DNA from: Siniperca chuatsi
Lineage: Eukaryota; Chordata; Actinopteri; Centrarchiformes; Sinipercidae
Direction of reading: 5' to 3'
Assembly: GCF_020085105.1 (NCBI RefSeq)
Contig: NC_058063.1
Location: forward strand, 1,296,001-1,360,000
Length of the DNA: 64,000 bases
The notes under the pieces are model-generated. The model was given only the letters and a program-made list of their open reading frames with translations, was not told where the DNA came from and searched no databases. Numbering within the stretch: position 1 is the stretch's first letter; every line of letters begins with the position of its first letter. Both the position numbers and the translations under genes were made by a program. This document shows, piece by piece, positions 1 through 11,875 of this stretch.

Positions 1-3000
1 CTACATACTGTATTAAAAAAAAGAAATCATTCAACCAAAGGCTTATCAGTTTCCTCCAGTATTGTAGTGACTGAATTATTTGTACTCTGCCTGATCTGAT
101 TTGAACTTGACTTGAACCTGTATTATGGAGTTTGGATTTGGACACATCGCCCACCAGAGATCTTGGATTAACCTTTTTCAGTACCACTTTCACATAAGGG
201 ATGCTTGTTAATAAATCACTTATTAATATAGATCAGTAAAAAATTCATTAATAAGAACTTTTTTTTTTTGGTTTTGCATTACAGCTAAACACATAGCCCA
301 AGAGGTCTTGGATTAACCATTTTTAAAACCATTTAAAAAATGTCATACTTTGTAAAAGGTTTATAAATTGTAAATAATCACTTTATTAATGTTAATAAAT
401 AATTTATTTATGCCATAAAGGTCAGTAATGAGGACAACATTTTGGATTGGAGATTGTGAAAAACTAATTTGGTGTGTAGTATGTCATCTTCCAGCACAAT
501 ATATTTTCTATTTTGAAATAGCTCTTTAGCACACTGACCACCTTATGGGAAGGGACTGCAGAGTATTAAATTCAACAACTTGTTAAACTTTACAACTGCA
601 AATTTGATGGCTTATTAGAAAGTGAGATGACTGGAACACACTTCTCTGGGCTGCTTGAAAGAAACCCTTGGTTGTTGTTTCTTTTATATAGCAGATTTTG
701 GATACATTAACGTGTTTTACCTTTCTGCCATAAAGGTGGTGGCGTTCTTCTCTGCTTAGATCTGCAGAGATGTTTAAGAATGGTAGGGAGAAAGGTCGAC
801 AAGTCCAGACTAAAAAGCAAAATATTTCAATCAATCATTTCTAATTGCTTTTAAAAACAACCCATTGTGTTTTCTGATCTTGTGCCCATACTGGCAGGAT
901 GACATCAGTTGTCAGTGCCTTCTGAAACTGTTACAAAAAAAATTCATATGGCGTTTCCTGATCTGCCACCTCTGTGGTGAAGGTTTGGTTAGGTTTAGGG
1001 ACAAAAATGACTTAGTGTGAAAAACAACTACTTTGTCATGGTTAGGGAACCTGTGTCAAGAGAATTTTGGTTTAAAAAAACCAAGCATTGACTGTTAGTA
1101 GGAAATGGGAAACAAACAGCAGTCACTTGTGTCATAGTCAGACACTTCATCCTCTACCACAACCTCCAACGATAGAGGTTTTGAAACCTATCCAATAACA
1201 TTATAATTACGGCTGCCTTTGCTCTCACGGTCAATTCATAATTCACATGATTATTAGAAATCCGTGCCAGGTAAACGTATTTTGAATAAACAACTTATTC
1301 TGATGTTTTTAATGGGAAGACAGTCTCACTGATGAATTAAAGAGGCCACTTACACCTTGAGGAGGATATTTAACAAGTCTGTTGTGCAAATGCTTTATTG
1401 CATTAGTAACTTATGAAATTTGGCACCACTGTCTAATAAAGTACCATTTATAAAGGGTTTATGATACCATATAGCTAGCAATGGGCACGTATCACCAGCA
1501 TGTACAAGTCAGGGATACTAACACAGAGGATGTATTTTATGATGAGCAAAACATGAATGAAAGGGTAGATGAAAGATTGGTTATAGAGCCCAGTAGCGCC
1601 CCCAAATCCCATTAATCAGGGAAAGTAGCTTCAGCCACAAAGTCTCAGATGTGTTTCCACGCTGGATGCAGAAAATATAGTGCACAAATATACAATATGT
1701 TAAGTAGATACTCTGGATTTTATGCATAGTTTTTCTTCACTGGATGTGGATGCATTGTGTGCTTGAGGGAAGGTCAAAGAAGTGCCAAATTTCATGACTG
1801 CTAAACTTCTATGTTTGTCAATTAACTTATGGAAATTTATTAAAAAGCAGCACATTTTTAGAGTTTTTATTCGCAACACAAGTTTTAGTTGAAAATGTAT
1901 CTATGGGTTAAATGTTTGCCTTTTTTCCTTATACAGTAGCGCCATAGCATGCAAACAAAAGGTGATATCATCAGTGGTTGAATGTGACACTGAATTGAAT
2001 TATCGAAAGATTTTTTGGTTACTTATAGCACTTTGTTTAAAAAAATGTGATGATTGTATACTTTGTATACAAGTGAATAAAATGTTAACACATTGTGCTG
2101 CAAACCCTATAAGTATTATAGGGTTAAGTGTTATATTAATGTATGTTTTATGAATTACTGTACAAGCCATTGAGTTAATGGGTAAAGCAGCATGCACTTT
2201 AGTTGTCTTTGGCAATAATAGATAAGCTCCCATCTCCTGTAAAGTAGCATCGACTTCAGTGAAAAACAAATGTTCTTGTCGCACATCTTGATGTCCAGAA
2301 ACAATCATACAGTGTCATGTGAGATAAGCCTTTCTCTGTCAGTTTGACAGTGTTTCTTCAAAGCTGAACCATGTAGAGCAGTTTGTACATCATTATGCAG
2401 AGGCATTGAAAATAAGACTATATTTTATTCTCAGAAAAGACAACAACTATAAGATTAACACAATAAAAGGTTTAAATGGCTGTGTTCTGAGGGAGGAATG
2501 TGGGTTTGGGTTAGTTAAGCCGAGAGATAAAAAGTAACTAAGTACATTTAGTATACTAGTTTTTAAATACTTTACTTTATGTGAATAATTCCATTTTGTG
2601 AGAACTTTTACTTTCCAGAAGGAAATATTGCCCTTCTTACTCCACTACATTAACAATGACAGCTGTAGTAACTAGTTACTTTAAAGACTAATGTTGTTAC
2701 ATGCAAAATATAAATAAGATGCACTGCTAGAGTTTAAACTAGCCAGTGTGGTGATAGAAATGTGTAGGTTTCAAAGATAATTTTATTTTATTATGCACTC
2801 AGTGATGCAAATCTTTTTCTCTGTACATTAAATCTTTCTCTGTGCTCGATTTGTAGTGATTGCTTTGTCATGGCTTGATTGGTAATGCCTTGGACCTCCA
2901 TAAGGGGGAACAAACCTTCCTCATTTGTTGTATTTTAAGTAAAGACAAGTGACGAGTCTGTGTTTTCTTTCACATTATTTTCCTCTTGTTGAACATTTTC

Positions 3001-3071
3001 AACATTTTTGGAAATACCCCTATTCACATTATTTCTTACCTGAGAATATTTATCAGTTTCATGTCTGTGCC
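1..3071. other. intergenic, no gene recognised
   Basis: AT-rich DNA. The short open frames on both strands have no recognisable motif, no plausible splice context and no coherent composition. I see no RNA gene and no clear repeat boundary here. Confidence 0.6.
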
Positions 3072-3894
3072 TTAAAGAAATAGTTCAAACTTTTGTAGAA
3101 ATTGTATTAGTTTATTTGCTTTCTTTCAGAGAGTTACATGAGAAGATGGATATCAATCTCATGTCTGTGTGTTAAGTACAGTGCTGGAGTCAGGACGTGG
3201 TTAGCCTAGCTTAGCATAAAGACTGGAAGCAGGGGGAAACAGCTAGCCTAGCTCAGTCCAAAGTAAAAAAATACACCTACTTACACCTCTAAAGCTCACT
3301 AATTTACACATATTGAGCTTGTTTACCGAAATGTAAAAATGACAATTTGTGGTTTTAGGGGTTAAGTTATGTGCTGGAACTATTTCTTGATGAAGAACAG
3401 TTTATTGATAAGCCCTGTTGACTATTTCTGTGCAGCGTCTCTGGCTATAGCGTGGGCTGCCAAATATGGTCGGTGTGTACAGGTTTTGCTCTGTACAGGT
3501 ATGATGGTACCAAACCTGGCACCTTCACTGTGATGACAAGACTTTAGGAAGCGGCACACAGTTACTGCACCAGGCTCAGCAAGAAATAGTTCCAGCACAT
3601 AACTTTTACATAACACAAAATTTTTTTATGTTTCTGTTTATGTATGAATTAAACAAACAAGATATATGTTAATTTATGAGTTTTAGAACTGTTGGTAGTG
3701 TATTTTTGAATTTTGGAAAGGGCCAGGCTAGTTGTTTCCACCTGCGGCCAGTCTTTATGCTAAACTAGGCTAACCACATCCTGGCTCGAGCTGTACTTAA
3801 CACACAGACATGAGATTGATATCAATCTGAACATCTCACTCACGGAAAGAGGGTGAATAATGGTATTTTCCGAAATGTTGAACTATTCTTTTAA
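3072..3894. mobile_element. fold-back MITE flanked by TTAA
   Basis: The element is a large inverted repeat. The left arm (about 3076-3390) and the right arm (about 3581-3890) are complementary over roughly 300 bp. For example, the stretch around 3190-3230 containing TTAGCCTAGCTTAGC is mirrored around 3750-3780, and the 3363-3388 segment is mirrored at 3581-3606. The outer ends begin with an AATAGTTCAA-like motif next to TTAA on both sides, as expected for TTAA-targeting (piggyBac-type) non-autonomous elements. The core of about 190 bp encodes nothing recognisable. Fold-back repeats of this kind are common in teleost genomes. The superfamily assignment rests only on the TTAA flanks. Confidence 0.7.
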
Positions 3895-4012
3895 GTAAAG
3901 GGTCTGGAGTTAGGACATGTTTAGCCTAGCTTAGCATAAAGACTGGGGGTAGGGAGAAACAGTTAGCCTAGTTAAACATAGGTGTGTCTCTCAAAAATGA
4001 ACTATTCCTTGA
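3895..4012. repeat. truncated second copy of the adjacent MITE
   Basis: This stretch repeats the conserved block of the preceding element (GGAGTTAGGACATGTTTAGC, then a GACTGG motif) and ends in an AATAGTTCA-like inverted terminus. It is an internally deleted copy directly abutting the long one. Confidence 0.55.
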
Positions 4013-4689
4013 AGGGTTTAACACCAGCAGTATGTGGAGAAATTAGATATTTACAGTAGCCTATATCACATCAGTCCTAATGCAAAAGAAATATAACAAT
4101 GTGAAAACATCCATGAGTACTTGTACTTCTGATATTTTACTACATTTGACGTTGAATACTTATATACTGTTACTTACATAAACTTCTGAATGCAGTATTA
4201 TTCCATTGTGGTACTGATAGCTTTACTTTAATAAAGGATTTAAGTCCTTTTCCCACTTTTGTTTAAGTCTTTCTGTGGCTACCTATAATAGTTTTATAGT
4301 TTTTATTATTATAGTTTGATATCAAAGTATTTTTGTAGCACAACACTTGGGATTGTTGTTGTATAGTGGAATTAGTATTTATATAAAATTTTCTCAATAG
4401 CGTATCAATAAATTTGGAGTTAAATATATTCACACGATTTATCAGAGTAGCAAACCTTTTCTCACCAATATATTTTTTTCATAAAAATGAACTGTAACTC
4501 TACGCATGTAGTGTATATACAGTATACATGTGTAAACTGGTGAGACTAATGATAGGAGGAAATTAGTCTCAATAAAAATGACATGCATTTGACATCCATT
4601 GATTCATGTTGGGCGGTAATTGGAAGGAAATGGAATTGTAATTGGTGGAAGACACATTTGTGAACACCACAAAGTATGATACATATTTT

Positions 4690-5225
4690 TAAATCTTTTT
4701 GGGTATGCTAGTGGCTCACTAGATGGCAATATCAGTCTGATGGTCGGTCGGACCACCACTTTGGTCCAGACAGAAATATCTCAACAACTGTTGAGTAGAT
4801 TGCCATCAAATTTTGGATTCCCAGACAATGTATCCAAATGACTTTGGTGATCCCTGACTTTTCTTTTTGCAACACTATGAGGTTGACATTTGTGGTTTTG
4901 AAATGTCTAGACAACTACTGAATAGATTGCCATGAAATTTAGTGCAGACATTCATGTTCCCCTCAGGATGAATTGTAATAAGTTTTGTGATCCCCTGACT
5001 TTTCATGTAGCTCCAACATCAGGTCTAAATTTTACCTGCAAAACTAATGACATTACCAATTTAGTGCTAATGAGCAAATTTTAGCATTTTAACATGCTAA
5101 AGATGGTGAACATGCTAAACATTATACCTGCTAAACATCAGCATATTAGCATTGTTATTGCATGCAGACATTAGCATTTATCTCAAAGCACTGTTGTGCC
5201 CAAGTACAGCCTCAAAAAAGCTGCT
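4690..5225. repeat. interspersed teleost repeat, copy 1
   Basis: It contains the string GGTCGGTCGGACCACCAC, two approximate copies of a CTCAACAACTGTTGAGTAG-like block, and then a run of short GCTAAACATCAGCATATTAG-type words. A related copy is present near 58312-58640. It is non-coding and the ends are not defined. Confidence 0.55.
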
Positions 5226-5827
5226 AGCAGGGCTGTAGATTCTTAGTCTTGTTTTTATTTATTTTATTTGTTATTTCTTCACACATTTGTTATTTCTTCA
5301 CACTTTCATATTTTGTTACTAGAAAGACATGCAAGTTGTAACCAATGGAGGGCAGCAATACAGACTGCACCAAAAATGGAAGAGGGAGAAGGATGGTGTT
5401 AACACAGTTAGAGTTTAGAAATAATTGCTTACACCTACTAAATGTTTTATGTGCACATTACATGTTTTCCTAAATTTCCACCCCAAAACAAAAACAAAGC
5501 AATATTCCAAAACCTTGAAATAAAAAAATTACAGGTACAACTGATCATGTTTGATGTTACAGGACATGTTTCCTTTGAAAGATGCAGAGACATTAAAAAT
5601 CTAATTAACTGTGGAAATGAGAAGTGAAAGCATACTGTGCTGATCAGAGAAGGTAAATGCTGCAGAAGATTTCCTGTTTGTTCTTGTGGCTGACACATTT
5701 TTCCTCGACTGGTGGACAGAATATTTCCAACGCACATGTTTGATCTGCGTTGCAGCATCATCCCTTAGAAAACAAGATTTTTTCACTCAATATTTTTCAG
5801 CCCTTTCAGCCAGCATGGTGCACCTTA

Positions 5828-6274
5828 ATGATGTTCCTCCAAACTCTAAAAATCATGTCAAATGCTGCGAGTGCATTCCTGCTCATAGCCTGCTTCTTCA
5901 TTCTGCAGTACTTATTCGATATGGATTGTTTTTGCTCATGCAGACCAGGTGTCCATCGAAATGATGTAGTGTTCTTAGCTGCACCTCCTTTGATCCTCAC
6001 CTAGCTTTTCACCTTAATTGAGTCTTACTATCAAAAGTTGATATTTCACTGCAGCTGTAATTATTGTTGCAACTATTTCTGCAGCTTTATTGTGAAGTTT
6101 TCGATCAAATATTGGTATCTGAGCGCTGTTTGGGCATCCACTCTTCTGTTTGATGGAGATTGGTACTTCTGCTTGATGACAAACCTCAACACCTCCCAGA
6201 ATGGAATACTTTGCAAGGAAAAGCTGACCTACGAGGAGACACTCATCCAAACCGATTATAAGAATGCATCACTT
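5828..6274 (+). pseudogene. CALHM/FAM26-like channel exon with one in-frame stop
   Basis: The frame starting at ATG 5828 reads a hydrophobic N-terminal segment (ASAFLLIACFFILQYLF), a Cys-x-Cys-x-Pro-like element (CFCSCRPG), a second hydrophobic segment ending in APPLIL, and then a TAG at 6002-6004. The same frame resumes without a shift. It gives a Cys-rich stretch and a third hydrophobic segment ending in LLFDGDWYFC, followed by further cysteines, and ends at a good splice donor (CTT|GTAAGT, 6275). This order matches the first coding exon of calcium homeostasis modulator channels: TM1-TM2, the Cys-x-Cys loop, TM3 and the LLDG-type motif. The assignment is from motif recall. The TAG could mark a pseudogene, an allele or a sequencing error. 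A possible second exon is near 8571. Confidence 0.45.
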
Positions 6275-6374
6275 GTAAGTGACAACACACAGCAATCAAA
6301 TAAGCTAAATGTTCAGAATTGTGATTGTAAAATAGGTTGCTACAGAAACTATACCACCATATCACTATACATTT

Positions 6375-6428
<54 letters not shown>

Positions 6429-7763
6429 CATTAGTAATTACATTTTAAAAAATATGTATCACAATTATTCACACTGTATACGGAGAATTCTATTAGTACT
6501 ATAAATGTTGTCAGCAATGCAGGTAAAAACTCTTAATACCATTTTGGGGGATTAAAACTGAGTTAAAAGGCCTCTTTTGGTTAAGAATGTAACTGGTTCT
6601 GCAAAGCTCTCTTTTTTGCAGCTAAGAAAAAATATATGAGATGTCAAGAATGAAGAAAAATTTCGAGAAAAAAGTCGTAAGGTTAGGTGAAAACAATTGT
6701 CATTTTGAGAAAAAAATTCTTAATATGAAAATTTTATCAAATAAAGTCAAAATATGGATAAATTCATGATGTTGAGAAAACAGTCATAATATTACAAGAT
6801 AAAGTCAAGTATTAACAAGAAAGGGTTATAACATTACAAGAAAAAGTAGTAATTTAAAGAAAAAGTCAATATCACAAATAAAGTTATTTTTTATATGAAC
6901 ATTTTTTGCTATAAGAAGAACATCATAGTAGAATATCATAAGTCATAATTTGAAGAAAAAAGTTAAAGTCATAATTTTTCATGAGAAAGCATAAAACAAC
7001 AACAAAAAGTCTTATTTGGCAAAAGACTTGTGTTTGGATTGCAATATTTTTGTATTTTACATACTAGGTCATTTAACACCCTTACAAAAAAATTAAAAAT
7101 AAAACCAGTAAAATCTAATTATTTCAATTAGAGGGAGAAATCTGTAACAAAATCATTTTAGTTGTACAATGTTATTATTGTGACTTTTAAAACATCAAGC
7201 GAATGGAATTCAAACATAATAAACTTTTTTGAGCTTTCTTCAGTCAGTGCAGTGTATTTTATAATTGTAAAATATAATTATTCTAAAAAATTTACATTCA
7301 AATAATGTTTAAACTATTTGGTATCCTCAAAAAACAAGACTGGTTCTATTATTAGCATTATAAAAATTAAGTATATCTCAAAGGGCCCAATTCTACTGTT
7401 TTATAAATGCATATTGTGGCTTTAAAAGCACAGGTGAAAAGAAGACAAGTGACATTTACTAAAACAATGTACTTTAGAGGATTTCCATTTTGTGAGACGT
7501 TATGCTTTTACACAACTAAATCTAACAGTGAATCAGTATCCTTTTAGTTCTTTACTTTCATTTGATGGCTGTTAATATTCCACATGCAAACCATGATATA
7601 ACTCAATGTTACTGTTAACCTTTTACATAAGTCAGTCTATGTCACCACAAATCCAACCACAGACACACAACACAATAAACATCTTAGGACAGCTCAATTG
7701 TCATCCACTCATCTATTTAAGTAAGTAAAAATAAAAGATCCTGAGCAATTCACGAAAGCTTCC
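6275..7763. other. non-coding; ATT microsatellite and degenerate AAAGTC repeat
   Basis: A (ATT)n tract runs from about 6377 to 6425. From about 6640 to 6990 there is an A-rich degenerate tandem array built on words like GAGAAAAAAGTCATAAT, repeated irregularly more than ten times. The rest is AT-rich, with nothing I recognise. Confidence 0.6.
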
Positions 7764-8421
7764 TGTCGACCCCTCTTCTGTGACTCCTGCCTGTGACACC
7801 TGCTTGATGAGTGTGTTTTTGTTATTTTCAGCCTTTTAGTGTGGATGTAGTGTGCTAGGTGCATTTTGGTTTTGTCTTGTCTGTCTGCTCGTTCTCTCTC
7901 TGTTTCTGTGTTTGGTGGTGGCTCCCTCCTGCTGCTCTCCTGGTCCCGGCTCGGCTCTTGCTACACACCTGCCAGTCATCAAGTAATCAGCACCCCTGGC
8001 TTTCATCAAGTCATCGCCGCCTTACTAAAATGACCCAGCACCAACATCCAGTCCCTGCCAGATCATCGTGTCATACTCGGTTTGTTATGTGCCACGCTTC
8101 TAGTCCAGAACTTTCCTAGTTTGCTTACTTACCTTGCCTAGTTGTTAGTTTGTTTGTCTGCCTGCCAGTTTTTGCTTTACACTTGTTTTCTCTGTCTTTA
8201 GGATTCCCTGCCAACCTGCCCGTGTTGTCAGCCACCTAAGCCCACCGGCAAACTCACTTCATTGGATTTACACTGTTACACCAACTCCTTGGATTTCCCC
8301 TCATCTCAGCCCCAACTCCTGCCATTCTCCATACCTGCCAGTTTTACAATAAATTACTTGTTTTTCTTACCATACCTGCTTGTCTGGAGTCTGCATTTGG
8401 GTTCAGCCTAGATCCATGACA
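7764..8421 (+). mobile_element. solo LTR (Ty3/gypsy-like), 658 bp
   Basis: The element begins TGTCGACC and ends CCATGACA, giving TGTC...GACA inverted termini. It carries a poly(A) signal (CAATAAATTAC near 8349) followed by a CTGCATTTGGGTTC block, which recurs in the reverse-strand LTR at 37182-37790. The flanking 5-mers are CTTCC (7759-7763) and CTTGC (8422-8426), which differ by one base. No internal retroviral sequence adjoins it, so it is a solo LTR. The open frames inside it are not genes. Confidence 0.7.
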
Positions 8422-8570
8422 CTTGCTAGCAACATAATCTTGGTGTCACCACCTAATACTACCAGGTAAAACCACATGTTAAAGATGTCCTTGGAATAAT
8501 CAATAAAAGCAGTAGTACATTCCATAAATATTGAAATAAGTCTTAAAGTTTACCTTTGTTTCTTTTCTAG

Positions 8571-8963
8571 GACTGTGGTTTTTGCTGTAATCTGTGGATT
8601 TTTTTGGCTTTGGAACTTTTTTTGAATGTCTTAAAGCCTTTATTATCAGATGGAAGATGTAGGAAAGGAACTCTGTGTCCCATGTGTATGAAGACCTTCA
8701 TGAAAAGAGGAGCTAAGAAAAATAACAAGAGTAAAAAGTGCTACAGCTATTCGAAACCAGGAGCTGCCAGAACAAACCAAAAACCAGGATGGAATTAATG
8801 TCACCAATGGTGATAACAATGCAGATGTCAGTTCCAATGGTAATCCCAATAAAAATTGCGATGGAAACCCCAATGGCAATGCCAATGAAAATCCTAATGG
8901 CAATGCCAGTGAAAATCCCAATGGCAATCTGTTTTGGTCCCTGCTTTGTCAGTATCTCGGGTA
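8571..8963 (+). pseudogene. possible second exon of the CALHM-like locus with Asn-rich repeat tail
   Basis: A good acceptor (TTTGTTTCTTTTCTAG) precedes 8571. The frame that is open from about 8748 to the TAA near 8961 encodes a hydrophilic, strongly Asn-rich segment built from NGN, NPNGN and NEN units. Upstream in the same frame there are two TGA codons. The C-terminal tails of CALHM-type channels are hydrophilic, so this could be the partner of the 5828-6274 exon. I cannot show a matching fourth membrane segment. Alternatively it is an unrelated fragment. Confidence 0.25.
8812..8935 (+). repeat. 24-bp minisatellite encoding Asn/Gly/Pro
   Basis: Degenerate tandem units of the form AATGGCAATGCCARTGAAAAT plus CC(C/T) occur about three times, preceded by more diverged units. 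In one frame they read Asn-rich without a stop. Confidence 0.65.
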
Positions 8964-10281
8964 AGCACTAGAGGATGCCATTGCACACTCGCAAGCACTC
9001 AGGTGGCGCAATACACAGTCTTGCCAATGGTTTCACACAATCCACTGATCGTCAGTTGGTGGCAGTAATGTGTCAAGAAATGTAGCAATGCACAAACAAT
9101 GCCGGTGAAGAATAAGACTGCTGGCTAGCACACATGAATATATGCAGCTTAGTAGGTCAACAAACAGGACAACTATGACTTATTATATAATCTTTGACAT
9201 AAACACAGTTGTGTGCAAAACAAAGAAAAATTAAAACATTGTTATTCAGGGCTGGTGCAGTGAAAACTAGTGTATTATTTTGATGTGTGTGTGTGTGTGT
9301 GTATTTAAGAATCATGGAAATTATAACTACTGCAACTAATTGTGCTATATTGTTATTGCACCTGAATATGTCTGAATATGTTTTAATATTTAATCACAAA
9401 TATCACAGAAAATACCAGGTAGAATAATGCATATGGTGTATAGTATATCATTGTGCCAAGTACAGTTTACAGTGTCGAGGGGAAGGAGCAAATTACTGCC
9501 AGGGTTGTAAAATTTGACCTCAAAGGAGTATAAAATGATAAACAGTGAATGATTAGGCATTTCAGTGTGGTTGAAGATCTTTACCAGAATGGATGGATGG
9601 AAGTGGATATAGTTAACAAGCTTGCCAAAAGGTATTGTAAAGACCAAGCTTAGAGAAACTGAAATTGCACACCAAAAGGCAGGCAACACTGTCATGCTGA
9701 AGCTGTGATTTTAGATGCAAATCACATTTCTTTGCATTTCTCATTGTAGCTCTTTGTTATATTTTGGAATGATAGTAATTTTGGGTTGCAGTTTTTGTTG
9801 GATAGTTTGCGACTAGGGCTGGGTATTGGTATTACTACCAAAATAACCAGGTACCAAGTAGTATCGAAATGTCTCCAGTCAAACGATACTGCTTGTGATC
9901 CTTTTTGTACCCAGATCTAGAAAAAAATGACTATTTGTACGTTTTTTTTTTGCAGCCAATCACCGCAAGCATTCTTCGTTTTAATATGACATGTGATTGG
10001 CCCACTACCGCAAATATTTGACTGAAATAACTACCATCCACTGAAAATTTAAAATGCCTAAATGAAAACCAATCAAACACAGAAATAAAGTGAAATACAA
10101 ACACATTGTTATATGTATCTCCTTTTTATGGATTATAATGAAATTAAAAATGCATGTTAAATGACAGTTATTGAACTGTTTGTCTTATCAACTGAACAAA
10201 TTGTTTGTCATTGTCACATGAATTTTCCAACACATATTAGCTAAAAAAACAACAGCAAAGAGAAACAGATTTACATGCGGT
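8964..10281. other. non-coding interval with repeat scraps
   Basis: A short TTGGTGGCAGTAATG motif near 9057, of the kind found at the tail of the I/Nimb-type LINE here (about 47380), suggests a LINE relic. A GGGCTGGGTATTGGTA motif at about 9817 resembles the start of a common teleost MITE. A short (TG)n lies near 9285. No gene is recognised. Confidence 0.45.
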
Positions 10282-11339
10282 TTAGGAGTTACAGGTGAAT
10301 TCTTGGAAGGACCTAAGCCTCCTCAGAAAATAGAGGCAGCTCTGGCCCGTCCTGTAAACAGCTTGAGTGTTCTTAGCCCAGTCCAGTTTAATTTCCATGT
10401 GTACTCCCAGGTACTTGAAATCCTCTACAATGTCCACACTGAACCCCTGGATGGAAACCGGGGTCACTGGTGCCTTGGCCCTTCGTAGATCCACAACCAG
10501 CTCCTTAGACTTTGTCACATTGAGCTTCAGATGGTTCTGCTCACACCAAGTTACCCACCACAGCCCTCTACTCAGACTCATCACCACCGCTGATACATCC
10601 CACCACAGCAGAGTCATCAGAAAACTTCTGAAGGTAGCAGGACTCTGTGTGGTAGCTAAAGTCCGTGGTGTAGATGGTGAAGAGGAAGGGAGAGAGGACA
10701 GTCCCCTGGATGAGCAGGAGCCGGTGTGTCGAATCTGTTAAAGAACAGAATGAGTTCGTTGGCCCTGTCCAAGCTGTCTTCAGCTCCTCTGCTGCCAGTC
10801 AGTCTGAAGCCAGTGATGCTCTTCATGCCGATGCAGACCTCTCTCATATTGTTCTGCTGGAGTTTCCGCTCCAGCTTTCTCCTGTACTTCTCCATGGCCT
10901 CCCTGATCTTCACCTTCAGGTCGGCCTGGATTGCCCTCACCTCTTCCCTATTACCAGTAGAGTATTCAGTAAAGGCCCTCCTCTTGGCATTCAGGATGTC
11001 GTTGATGTCCTTTGTTACCCACAATTTGTTATTTGGATAACAATGGACCATCTTAGTTGGGACATTGCAGTTCATACAGAAGTTAATGTAGCCAGTAATG
11101 CACTCTCGTAGCCCGTCAATGTCCTCTCCATGAGGCTCACAGAGTGCATCCCAGTTTGTCACTTCAAAACATTCCTGCAGTGTCTCATAGGCCTCCTCTG
11201 GCCATCTCCTCATTGTCCTTGTGGTCGCAGGCTGCCTTTTAACCAGAGGCACATAGCAGGGTTTGAGGTGAACCAGGTTGTGGTCTGACCTATCCAGGGG
11301 GGTGGGGGGAAGAGCTGTATGCGTCCTTAACGTTAGCAT
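10282..11339 (-). mobile_element. L2/CR1-type LINE ORF2 fragment, internally deleted
   Basis: Reading the minus strand from 11339, a 227-residue frame begins in the endonuclease-RT linker (LVHLKPCYVPLVKRQPA, then a Trp/Arg-rich region and a long basic helix). A shifted frame then enters the RT (TVLSPFLFTIYTTDF, then a FSDDS version of the YADD box). The frame from 10617 carries the post-palm RT segment (LKLNVTKSKELVVDLRR and YLGVH). The RT fingers are missing between the linker and TVLSP, so a deletion joined them. It is a dead LINE copy of the jockey-superfamily type common in fish. Confidence 0.8.
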
Positions 11340-11559
11340 ACAGCAGGTCCAGTGTCCTCTCCTCTCTAGTAGGACAATTCACATACTGGGTGAAATTAGT
11401 CAGTGTTGTTCTACTCTAATTTTCGTAAAGAACATATTTTAAATTATATTTACACACAGTTACTCAAGTTTGGAAGAAAAATAAAGCTAAAAGTTGGAAA
11501 AAGTAAGACGATGAGGTGAGCTACGGCAACAGGCAGCATGCACGTTGGCTCATGCGCAC

Positions 11560-11633
11560 TCACACTCTCATCCACACCTGGCGCCTTACCGCTGAGGACC
11601 TTCTTGACTACATCAGCAACCACGGTCAGCTGT
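11560..11633 (-). mobile_element. detached LINE RT fragment
   Basis: The minus-strand frame reads VVADVVKKVLSGKAPGVDE, the N-terminal RT block of L2/CR1-type LINEs. It lies upstream of the linker fragment rather than downstream of it, so it is out of normal order. It was either rearranged or belongs to another copy. Confidence 0.6.
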
Positions 11634-11875
11634 GGCTTAGAGGTAGAGTGGGTTTTCCAATAATATGAAGATTGGTGGTTCGATCCCCGGCTCTCTCCAG
11701 CCCACATGTCGCGAGTGTCCTTGGGCAAGATACTGAAATTGATACCCCAAATTGCTCCCGAAGGCTGTGCTGTTGGTTTGTGAGTGTGTATGTGAATGAT
11801 TAGTTACTCTTTCTGATGAGCAGCTGGCACCTTGTAAAGCGCTTTGATTGGTCAGAAGACTATAAATGCAGTTTT
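11634..11875 (+). mobile_element. tRNA-derived SINE
   Basis: The head has a tRNA-like promoter: an A-box-like GTGGCTTAGAGGTAGAGTGG and a B box GGTTCGATCC, about 35 bp apart. A tRNA-unrelated body (CCTTGGGCAAGATACTGA) follows, and then a tail resembling TAAAGCGCTTTGATTGGTC and ATAAATGC. This arrangement is typical of teleost SINEs. It sits between LINE fragments and is not a tRNA gene, since no cloverleaf 3' half is present. Confidence 0.75.

Noticed and set aside
2000-2308. 102-codon minus-strand open frame
   Set aside because: No motif or splice context, and an overlapping + frame of similar quality; random in AT-rich DNA.
7859-8119. 86-codon open frame
   Set aside because: Lies wholly inside a solo LTR.
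8812-8935. Asn/Pro repeat as parasite contamination
   Set aside because: Flanking DNA is continuous fish-type sequence and the unit is a simple local minisatellite.
11634-11710. tRNA-like A and B boxes
   Set aside because: They form the head of a SINE with a tRNA-unrelated body; no complete tRNA fold follows.
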